DNA of 9,961 bases from CAZJUO01 sp964549245. Its GTDB lineage: Bacteria > Patescibacteriota > Patescibacteriia > UBA10025 > JAHIVO01. This document shows, piece after piece, positions 1 through 5,926 of this stretch; position 1 is the stretch's first letter, and each line of letters begins with the position of its first letter. The DNA lies in the NCBI GenBank assembly GCA_964549245.1, contig CAZJUO010000044.1, positions 1 to 9,961 on the forward strand. The letters are read 5' to 3'. The translations under genes were made by a program, and so were the position numbers. The notes below the pieces were generated by a model, which was given only the letters and a program-made list of their open reading frames with translations, ran no database searches and was not told the origin of the DNA.

Positions 1-88
1 TTGGTAGGGATTTATCATGGTTTATTATTTGATATGAGTCTATGGTTTAATGTTGAAAGAGAAAAGTATAGAAATATGTTGTACGTTG

Positions 89-145
89 AACGTAAAACCT
101 ATGACTTTAAACTTTCTTCTATACTTTCTTCCTTAAACGTAAAAC
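89..145. repeat. Pair of 10-bp direct repeats in an AT-rich spacer
   Basis: The decamer AACGTAAAAC occurs at 89-98 and again at 136-145, 47 bp apart, in the AT-rich stretch just past the 3' end of the hydrogenase-like gene. I see no gene start, Shine-Dalgarno or terminator between 1 and 146 on either strand. The repeat may be fortuitous in AT-rich sequence or a binding site for something further left. Nothing in the window decides between these. Confidence 0.3.
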
Positions 146-146
146 T

Positions 147-1172
147 TTATCCTTTATTCTTGATATTTGTTTGGGTCATTTTTTTATATTTAGAACCTTT
201 ATGCTCCTTCAGCCATTTAAAAACGTCAGCCCGCTTAATGCCCACCGGGCAGACCCTATCGCACCGCCCGCAATTCACACAGCCCATGATTTGGAATTCT
301 TTTGGCGTGCGGACCCACTTATGCGTATACCAATTTTGGATGCGTTTGGCGTTGGTATCCAGAAACTGTTTGCCGCCAGCTACCTCGGAAAAATCATTAT
401 AAAAACAAGTCGTCCAGCGGCGGATGCGCTTCCCGCTGCCTTTTTCTTTGGTATCCTGTTCGTCTTCTAAGCTGAAACAATAGCAGGTTGGGCAGTCAAT
501 AGCGCATTTACCGCAAGCCGTACAAATATCACCCCAGTGCTGCCAGGCTTCTTGTGAAGCTTCCACCACCTCTTTGCGATGGCGCTCAAGCTCTGGATCG
601 ATTCCCTCTTCCTTAATGTGCCCGGCAAACTCAATATGCTCAAAATCCTTATACCCAAAAGCCTCCAAAACTACCTGCCCTTTTTGCGAACCAGTAAATA
701 GCTTCCACTGGTTTTTCCCGGATTTTATTAGTAAAATATCGAAAATAATATGCTCCAAAATATCCTCTTCATAGCGCTCCCGTAAGTGTCCGGTAAATCC
801 CGATCCTTCAAAAAAAGCCTGTCCTACTAACAAGCTAGATTGCCGTTTTTTTTGGTAATAGGGATCGCGCTCAAATGTTTGGTGGAACAAGCTGACGGCT
901 TTCAAATCCATGATAGACATCAAAAAAGCGCACTCGGGCGTGTATTGCATCTTGGGTTTTTGCATTTTTCCTTTTTTATAGTCAAAAAGCGTCTCCCGTG
1001 GCGGCAGCAAAACCCGTTTAAAAGTATTTATCGGTATTTTGTTGGTAAAATCAATCTCCTTAGTATCAAAAATCCGCTTTACGTAGAGCTCATTACCATC
1101 TTTGACCGGCGCGTACATTACATAAGATTCCAGGATATGGTCAACGAATTTTTGTAAAGCGATTTTGTTCAT
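147..1172 (-). CDS. 4Fe-4S sulfhydrogenase / [NiFe] hydrogenase beta-subunit-like protein
   Basis: This 341-aa protein belongs to the family of the sulfhydrogenase beta subunit (HydB of Pyrococcus, group 3b [NiFe] hydrogenases) and anaerobic sulfite reductase subunit A. These are cytoplasmic subunits that pass electrons between a flavin/NAD(P) subunit and the catalytic site. Two [4Fe-4S] motifs are visible: C217-x2-C220-x2-C223-x3-C227-P and C298-x2-C301-x2-C304-x3-C308-P. After the first comes the family-typical CPTCYCF (C230, C232), then RRW with C256 and VAGG. The N-terminus has YAPVK and the PP-RE-LFD block seen in HydB. The cysteine-rich CFC segment expected around residues 117-125 is absent, and VGQAFFEGSGF stands there instead. 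The ATG at 1172 follows a good promoter by 11 nt with no Shine-Dalgarno. The partner subunits (gamma, delta, catalytic alpha) are not in the window; they would be expected below position 147, but the first 146 bases hold no gene start. An oxidoreductase other than hydrogenase remains possible. Confidence 0.8.
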   Translation of the reverse strand: MNKIALQKFVDHILESYVMYAPVKDGNELYVKRIFDTKEIDFTNKIPINTFKRVLLPPRETLFDYKKGKMQKPKMQYTPECAFLMSIMDLKAVSLFHQTFERDPYYQKKRQSSLLVGQAFFEGSGFTGHLRERYEEDILEHIIFDILLIKSGKNQWKLFTGSQKGQVVLEAFGYKDFEHIEFAGHIKEEGIDPELERHRKEVVEASQEAWQHWGDICTACGKCAIDCPTCYCFSLEDEQDTKEKGSGKRIRRWTTCFYNDFSEVAGGKQFLDTNAKRIQNWYTHKWVRTPKEFQIMGCVNCGRCDRVCPVGIKRADVFKWLKEHKGSKYKKMTQTNIKNKG

Positions 1173-1183
1173 AGATTGGATTA

Positions 1184-1212
1184 ATTATACCACAAAACAA
1201 CCCCTTTTACAA
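1184..1212 (-). promoter_or_regulatory. Extended -10 promoter of the hydrogenase beta-like gene
   Basis: Read on the minus strand, TTGTAA (1212-1207) is followed by a 17-bp spacer and TATAAT (1189-1184), with TGG directly before the -10 (extended -10, TGn). Only 11 nt separate the -10 from the ATG, so transcription should start roughly 4-5 nt before it. The message would be leaderless or nearly so, which fits the lack of a Shine-Dalgarno. The sequence TGTGGTATAAT is nearly identical to the promoter at 5136-5164. Confidence 0.7.
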
Positions 1213-1237
1213 ACTATCTGCAGTTAATTAATTACGA

Positions 1238-4088
1238 TTATTCTTTTTTCTTCTTGTCTCCTTCTTTGGCCAAAGGAATGAGCACATGAAACGTAGACCC
1301 CTTGCCCACTCCTTCTGATTCCACCCAGATTTTTCCGCCGTGCGCTTCGGTTAAGCGGCGCGCTACGTACAGACCNNNNNNNNNNCCCGGAACCATCCGG
1401 ATTGACCTGGGCAATGCCATAACCGCGCACAAACTTAGTAAACAATTTCCTGGCTTCTTCCGGCGGTATACCGCGGCCGGTATCATGCACCGTAAACTGC
1501 ATCATGCCACCTTTGATGTTTGTTTCTATGGTTATTCCGCCTTCATCGGTATACTTGATGGCGTTATCCACCAAGTTCATTACCACATCACCCAGCTTAT
1601 CGTTATCTGCCATGATTTTTGGCAGCTCTTGTTTCGGTTTTTTGTATTCCAGCTTAAGTTTTTTATCGCCGGCGGCTTTTTTGGTGACATTAATTACTTT
1701 ATTGATAATATTTTCAATATTGATCGGTTCAAGATTAAGCTCCAATTTTCCTGATTCGATTTTGCTGACATTCAAAAACAGGTTGATCAAGCGGATCATG
1801 CGCTGTGATTCTTCCAACAACCCCAGCAATATCTTTTCCTGCTCTTTGGGTACCTTGCCAAAGTCGTGCTGCAGGATCATTGACAGATAACCCATAATGC
1901 CGGTCATCGGCGTGCGCAATTGGTGCGAAGCGATAGAGACGAACTCTGACTTGGCTTGGTCAAGCTGCTGCAAATGCTTATTAGCCTCCGCCAAATCTTT
2001 ATTTGAATCCTGCAGCTGCCGGTACAGTTCAATATTGCGGTAGACAATGCCGGTTTGGTTGCACAAGGCTTTCATCATGGAAAGGTCGGTTTCTTTCAAT
2101 TTTCCCGGATCGCGCTCCAGCAGGAAATCGATTACCCCGACGATGCCCATTTCAGAGTATATGGGCACGGCAATAACCGTTTTGATTTTCAGGTGCTGCT
2201 GTATTTTTTTTGCCACCTCGTGCGGTATGGGCGGTGAAATAAATTCCGCCAGGTCAGTGCCTATTTGCACCTTCCCAAGCTTGATGGCTTTTATTGATTG
2301 GGTATTTTCTTTTTGGAAATCACCGTAGTACTCATGCAGCGGCTTGGGCAGCATTTTCAATACCTCGTTGGTCAGTTTGCTCCTGGTCACCGCGTCGGGA
2401 AAGAGTTTGTGTTTGTCTTGGCCCAAAAACAACAAAATCCCTCCCAAATACCCCAGCTCGGTGGCAATGCTGTCCGTAATAGCCTGGGTAACCTTTTGGA
2501 AATCCAGGGTACGCGTCATGACATTAGTAACTTTTTGCAAAGCGGATAAAAACCTGTTTTGCTCCTGCAGTTGGATGTTGGTATTGCGCAAACCTTCGGT
2601 GGCTACGGCCACTTCTTTTTTCAGGCGTTCGGTAAACTGTTTGGCTTCTTCGTATAAGCGGGATTTCTCCAGGGCCGAGGCCAGTTGCGGGCCGATCAGC
2701 GCTAATAAATTGATATCTTCCGAGCCAAACGGATCCCCGGACAGTTTCGGGCCCAGCACCATGATGGCGTTTAAGCTGTTGCCCACCATGACCGGAGCCA
2801 CTACCGCCGCGTCAATACGATCCAGTGCGGCCTTGGAGGCTTCAAGTTTTTTGCGCTCTTGCTCGTCCTGGGTGTCTTCGATTTTGCGCTCTAGGGCTTC
2901 CAAGACAATAATCTCTTTCCGCTGGTGCAAAAACTGCAGCAAGGGATTGTTATGGGCAATGCGGTCTTTGAGTTCCTGGTTTTCATCTTCCGTACCTTCA
3001 ATCTTGTTCCCCTCCTTATCCAGCCTGCCTTTTCGCTTGTAAAAGCCACCTCCCGCGGTGCCGGCCAAGAATACGCTGACGTTTTTTATTTTCAGCCGGC
3101 TTTCCATCCGCCTGGCCAAAGCGTACAAGAGCACGTCCATATCAATCTCACGGTTGATGATTTGGCTTATCTCCCGAAGGAGTTTTGTATAGTCAATGCG
3201 GGCTTTGAAAAACAGTTTGTCAGTCGCCTGCGCAATCGCCCGTTTAAGAGGATCGAGGATTAGGACGATGAAGATGGAGACTGCTACTGCAATTATTGTT
3301 TTAGTCGTAAGGTTCACTGCTAGTATTTCTGGCAAAAGTAAGGTTAAACCGACAACTGTAACAGAAATTAAAAGTACTACAAGTGAATAGGTTACGGTAC
3401 GTAGTAAAACGAGACGAATATCTAAAAGTTGATGTCTAATTATTGTATAGGCAATAAAACTCAAAAATATTATTGTTGACAATGGACCAAGAGCGACTAA
3501 ATTTGATAAGCCAATCAGCGGGAGAACTAAATTTGTGCTAACTGCAATCAGCGCTGTTATTAACAGTCCTATGAATACATACCTTAGTTTTAATTTATCA
3601 GTCCCAACTGATTTCCTATATTTGATTACCAAATTAAAAAAGCTGAGTAAAATAATTACTAGAAAAAACAAAGCAAATAGATTATAGAATGAACCATAAC
3701 TAAGTCCTACAGGTTTTGGCTCGAACCTTTCAACGCCAGAAACAATTCCTCCAAAAAATAAGGCAATTGTTAAAACCACGGTAATACCTGCTATTATCCA
3801 TAAAATGACTCTCGTTCTTTTTGCTAAAACTTTATATGGAAAATATATTGAAAACACATAAAGCGCTCCAGGAATTAAAATTGGACCTAAGAAAGTAAGT
3901 CGGCTAAAAATTAGTACTGAGTTTTCTGATACCTGGTCAACAAAGTAGTTAAAAATGGTCCAACAAGCAAGAGAAAAAGAGAGCACCGCAAATGATATAT
4001 TGATCTTACCTTTACGGTTTTTTACTAACACAAAAACGGCCAGGGCAGTATTTAAAAATGTGACAAGATAAGTGAAGATTTCAATCAT
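1238..4088 (-). CDS. Multi-helix membrane sensor histidine kinase with two GAF domains
   Basis: This is a membrane sensor kinase of about 949 aa. Residues 1-220 form a seven-helix sensor (histidine-kinase 7TM type), and two more helices lie at about 228-252 and 262-283. The linker DPLKRAIAQATDKLFF follows, as in ComP-like kinases. GAF-like domains cover about 300-475 and 515-690. HisKA has the phospho-accepting H722 in SHQLRTP. The ATPase domain shows the N box (N838, N842), G1 (DTGRGI from D869), the F box and the G2 box. No receiver domain is present. A 10-N gap at 1376-1385 breaks the frame. A 9-nt gap would restore GSG-[TGL]-GLYVARR and carry the true end to the TAA at 1238. The ATG overlaps the upstream stop as ATGA, so translation is probably coupled. 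The ligand is unknown; the acyltransferase two genes upstream suggests a diffusible signal. Sensor-half codons are AT-rich and kinase-half codons GC-rich. Confidence 0.9.
1376..1385. other. Assembly gap of 10 N within the kinase ATPase domain
   Basis: Ten N fall between codons GGT-TCC-GGG (G-S-G) and GGT-CTG-TAC-GTA (G-L-Y-V) of the kinase, read on the minus strand. The conserved G2 box of histidine kinases reads G-T-G-L-G-L, so exactly nine bases (T-G-L) are expected. The placeholder is one base too long and creates a false frameshift: a literal translation gives a wrong tail ending at 1224. Confidence 0.95.
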
Positions 4089-4417
4089 GCCGTAGTTTTT
4101 AAAATGATTCTTAAAGCAAAAATAATCAAAAGAAGGCTAAATAGCAAATAGAAATATTTTGGCAAATTTCTTCCTTTCACTAGCAAATATAAGTAAGGAA
4201 TTGAATATAGGCCCAGACTGATAGCTATCCATAAAAGAGCCGCACTAAAACTTGTCCCATTGATTATTACTTTAATAGTGTACCCGACTATTAAGTATAG
4301 AGGTATCCATGTCCCAAAATACAGCCATAAGAATACTTTGGTGCTTACATGATACTTCTGCTGAATTCTCCGAGCACTAAAAAAATACTTTAATTTATGA
4401 TAAATCGCTTCTACCAC
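4085..4417 (-). CDS. Small three-helix membrane protein of the signalling operon
   Basis: I do not recognise this 110-aa protein. A basic N-terminal stretch (HKLKYFFSARRIQQKYH, residues 7-23) precedes three likely membrane helices at about 27-52, 57-80 and 88-107. Several aromatic residues mark the helix ends, and the tail is short. There are no cysteines and no obvious catalytic residues, and it is far too short for an exosortase or a transporter of known type. The start is GTG at 4417, the only in-frame start before the first helix; no clear Shine-Dalgarno is seen. The gene overlaps the end of the acyltransferase gene by 23 nt and the kinase start by 4 nt (ATGA), so all three are probably translated in a coupled way. 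By position it could help export a signal, assist the synthase at the membrane, or modulate the kinase. This is inference only. Confidence 0.75.
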   Translation of the reverse strand: MVEAIYHKLKYFFSARRIQQKYHVSTKVFLWLYFGTWIPLYLIVGYTIKVIINGTSFSAALLWIAISLGLYSIPYLYLLVKGRNLPKYFYLLFSLLLIIFALRIILKTTA

Positions 4418-5129
4418 TATCTGCTAATAAATCACTAATTAACCTTTGATCCTCCTCTCCCTGACTGTAGCTGAAAATCTCGGAGTCAACCTCCTTGAAA
4501 TAATCGTACAGCAGAGAATTTCTTTGTTCGAGGACTTTGATCATTTCCCGAATATCGAGTATATATGGGGTGGTCATTCCCTGATAGGGCGCTGTGTTAC
4601 CAGTTTTATGGAAAGGGAACCCCATTTTAAAAAGCCTGGGAGATAATGATTCATCCATCACGCTATAAATATAGTTAATATGATTAGCCCGTGTGTAAGT
4701 GTACATACCTCTTAACAACAGAAGCATTAACCTCTGTTTCCTATGCTCAGGCACAACAATTAATCTCGAAATTTCCGCCACTTGGTTTCTAGGTATTTTT
4801 TTTGGATCAAAATACAATTTAAAATTTTTCTCCAAAGGGAAACCGAGAGAGGAGCTAAGAATCAGTCTTGATGTTGCAATAAGCTGCCTCTCCCTATCAC
4901 GAATCAAGAAGTGTACAGAGTATCTATCATATTCATCACTCTCTTTTTTATTTGGATGTTTGCTCCTATCAACATATCCATATTCCTCGCAGTATACCTT
5001 AAATCTTAATCTATAAACATCATCTAAATCACTCTGAGAATTACCAACATAAAAACAATAATTGTGGTTGGCAATTCTGTTTAATATCTTTACTTCAAAG
5101 TTTTTGAAGAGTAATCTAACAGATTTCAT
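4395..5129 (-). CDS. LuxI/exosortase-associated-type GNAT acyltransferase (autoinducer-synthase-like)
   Basis: Numbered from the ATG at 5129 (244 aa), the protein shows the core pattern shared by LuxI-type autoinducer synthases and the PEP-CTERM/exosortase-associated acyltransferases. It has RLRFKVYCEEYGYV (R40, R42, F43), the acidic pair D65 and D68 in DEYD, SVHFLIRD, ATSRL (R88), and EISRLIVVP (E119, R122). These correspond to the conserved Arg, Asp, Arg, Glu and Arg positions of LuxI. Family members transfer an acyl group, in LuxI from acyl-ACP to S-adenosylmethionine, to make a diffusible signal; the substrate here is unknown. An in-frame ATG at 5147 exists, but it lies inside the promoter spacer, so I prefer 5129, which would give a leaderless message. 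There is no signal peptide or membrane helix. It is the first gene of an operon with a membrane protein and a sensor kinase. No exosortase is visible. Confidence 0.8.
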   Translation of the reverse strand: MKSVRLLFKNFEVKILNRIANHNYCFYVGNSQSDLDDVYRLRFKVYCEEYGYVDRSKHPNKKESDEYDRYSVHFLIRDRERQLIATSRLILSSSLGFPLEKNFKLYFDPKKIPRNQVAEISRLIVVPEHRKQRLMLLLLRGMYTYTRANHINYIYSVMDESLSPRLFKMGFPFHKTGNTAPYQGMTTPYILDIREMIKVLEQRNSLLYDYFKEVDSEIFSYSQGEEDQRLISDLLADSGRSDLS

Positions 5130-5135
5130 ATATAT

Positions 5136-5164
5136 ATCATACCACATTTTCCCATTTTTTGCAA
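5136..5164 (-). promoter_or_regulatory. Extended -10 promoter of the acyltransferase-kinase operon
   Basis: On the minus strand, TTGCAA (5164-5159) is followed by a 17-bp spacer ending in TGG and then TATGAT (5141-5136). Only six bases lie between the -10 and the ATG at 5129, so the transcript should begin at or next to that ATG. The alternative upstream ATG (5147) would then not be transcribed. The TGTGGTATGAT block nearly repeats the one before the hydrogenase-like gene. Confidence 0.65.
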
Positions 5165-5209
5165 CTTACCGAAAATGACAAAATAGCCCTCATTGTACTG
5201 AAAATTTGG

Positions 5210-5301
5210 GCATTAGCAGTGTTATTGTGGGGAAGCATGGGGTGTGTTTTTATTTTTCTATTGGTTTTATTTTAGCATTATTTGGTGATTTATTGTTGTG
5301 G
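5210..5301. repeat. Degenerate direct repeat in the divergent promoter region
   Basis: Two related blocks lie between the operon promoter and the promoter of the candidate RNA. The first (5210-5230) and second (5275-5301) share GCATTA, then GTG, then TTATTGT and TGG, with a few extra bases in the second. They could be operator half-sites for a regulator of both divergent promoters. The match is imperfect and lies in AT-rich sequence, so it may be chance. Otherwise 5165-5312 holds no gene that I can see. Confidence 0.3.
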
Positions 5302-5312
5302 ATAACTTTCTA

Positions 5313-5340
5313 TTGATTTATTCTATGGATATCTTATAAT
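5313..5340 (+). promoter_or_regulatory. Promoter of the candidate small RNA
   Basis: TTGATT (5313-5318) is followed by a 16-bp spacer and a perfect TATAAT (5335-5340). A start near 5346-5347 would give a transcript of about 132 nt ending at the intrinsic terminator at 5438-5478. No open reading frame with a start signal follows it. Confidence 0.55.
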
Positions 5341-5346
5341 TAAGAC

Positions 5347-5478
5347 AGTTCTTTTATATCACCAGCGGTTGAGTTTATCCCCACATTTTGTGGGTTGAGA
5401 GGTCGTGAGCCTTGTAATTACGCCCCGCGCAAGTTTTGAGCCTATTTATTAATTATTTATAAAATAGGCTCTTTTTTT
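5347..5478 (+). ncRNA. Candidate small non-coding RNA, divergent from the synthase-kinase operon
   Basis: A promoter and a strong terminator on the same strand bracket about 132 nt without a protein gene. The interior is more GC-rich than its surroundings. It contains a hairpin with stem CCCACA/TGTGGG (5380-5385/5389-5394), a possible long-range pairing GCGG/CCGC (5365-5368/5425-5428) and CTTG/CAAG (5411-5414/5430-5433). It matches no family I can recall: I looked for tRNA, SRP RNA, RNase P, tmRNA and 5S features and found none. Its partner or target is unknown. Placement back-to-back with a signalling operon suggests a regulatory product, by inference only. Confidence 0.5.
5438..5478 (+). 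terminator. Intrinsic terminator
   Basis: A perfect 10-bp stem, GAGCCTATTT (5438-5447) with AAATAGGCTC (5462-5471), encloses a 14-nt AT-rich loop and is followed at once by seven T (5472-5478). There is no T-tract on the opposite strand, so it works for plus-strand transcription and ends the candidate RNA. Confidence 0.85.
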
Positions 5479-5480
5479 AT

Positions 5481-5520
5481 ATTCGGAGGAAATAGATACC
5501 ATATTCTACTTCCCCCGAAT
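5481..5520. repeat. Inverted repeat downstream of the 70-aa gene
   Basis: ATTCGGAGGAA (5481-5491) pairs with TTCCCCCGAAT (5510-5520) with one mismatch in eleven, across an 18-nt loop. It lies between the 3' end of the 70-aa gene and the terminator of the candidate RNA. No T-tract follows on either strand, so it is not a classical terminator. It may protect or process the 3' end of the minus-strand message. Confidence 0.45.
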
Positions 5521-5552
5521 TATAGCTCTCTCAACGAACACCTCCCCTCTTC

Positions 5553-5765
5553 TTATTCACCATCAAACAGTGTCATAAGAAAAGCTACTTGTCCCATTTT
5601 CATGAGAGTGTTGCCGGCCGCTCGTCCCAGTTTGCAACCAAAACCACAATCTTCATCATCGTTATAATCATCATCCTCGTAATCATCATCACACGACTGC
5701 TGGCACTGCTGATTTTGATTCGCGTACGTATTCTGAGAATTCCTTCTACGCCTTTTTCGACCCAT
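5553..5765 (-). CDS. 70-aa twin-CX3C protein with charge-segregated sequence
   Basis: I do not recognise this protein. Its segments are sharply divided: a basic head (GRKRRRR, residues 2-8), an Asn/Gln-rich stretch (9-20), a very acidic Asp/Glu/Tyr core (26-39) and a mildly hydrophobic tail (46-67). Four cysteines form two CX3C pairs, C21/C25 and C40/C44, flanking the acidic core. That spacing suits two disulfides or metal binding. No signal peptide is seen. The ATG at 5765 is fixed by an excellent Shine-Dalgarno, AAGGAGGT (5778-5771), five bases upstream, the strongest in the window, which argues for high expression. An alternative frame starting at 5848 with a weaker GGAAG site overlaps it, but its sequence looks like a shadow. 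Upstream is the end of the anchored-protein operon, 161 bp away; downstream an inverted repeat. Function unknown. Confidence 0.7.
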   Translation of the reverse strand: MGRKRRRRNSQNTYANQNQQCQQSCDDDYEDDDYNDDEDCGFGCKLGRAAGNTLMKMGQVAFLMTLFDGE

Positions 5766-5856
5766 TTTCCACCTCCTTTCTGATTGTAAGGTTCAGCGTT
5801 AACTATATTTCTTTTTCTCTTTAGTATTGTTAAACCTTTTTTGACCATTTTATCTT

Positions 5857-5905
5857 CCGCTTGTTTTCACTACTTGGTCAGTGGGCTGTCCCTGCGGTTT
5901 TTTTT
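5857..5905 (+). terminator. Possible plus-strand intrinsic terminator
   Basis: CCGC (5857-5860) can pair with GCGG (5894-5897), enclosing smaller pairings such as CACT/AGTG (5868-5871/5880-5883) or CAG..CTG with GG/CC (5879-5894). Eight T follow directly (5898-5905). It points along the plus strand, where I see no gene, so any transcript ending here would be antisense to the 70-aa gene. It could equally be a structured 5' leader element on the minus strand. Confidence 0.3.
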
Positions 5906-5926
5906 ATTTATATGGTTTTTTTTGTG

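Noticed and set aside
1..402. Plus-strand open frame of 133 codons at the left edge
   Set aside because: From 147 onward it is antisense to the iron-sulfur gene. Its start is a TTG at the window edge with no ribosome site, and the translation shows no domain.
1224..1375. C-terminal tail of the kinase as literally translated through the N run
   Set aside because: It is out of frame because of the 10-N placeholder. The alternative frame carries the conserved GLYVARRLTEAHGGKIW pattern and ends at 1238.
2344..3042. Plus-strand open frame of 232 codons inside the kinase gene
   Set aside because: Ser-rich shadow of the GC-rich kinase GAF region on the other strand; the minus-strand frame has clear conserved domains.
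5297..5305. Perfect DnaA box (TGTGGATAA), with another at 9296-9304 (TTATCCACA)
   Set aside because: Only two, 4 kb apart, with no dnaA, dnaN or box cluster. The second coincides with the stop of a short open frame. Not evidence of an origin.
5365..5430. tRNA-like look of the small RNA interior (GCGG...CCGC ends)
   Set aside because: Only four pairs form at the ends, and there is no T-loop consensus or anticodon arm.
5600..5848. Minus-strand frame of 82 codons overlapping the 70-aa gene, with a weak GGAAG upstream
   Set aside because: Its second half is a Met/Ile/Arg-rich shadow of the Asp-rich codons of the 70-aa gene, which has the far better Shine-Dalgarno.
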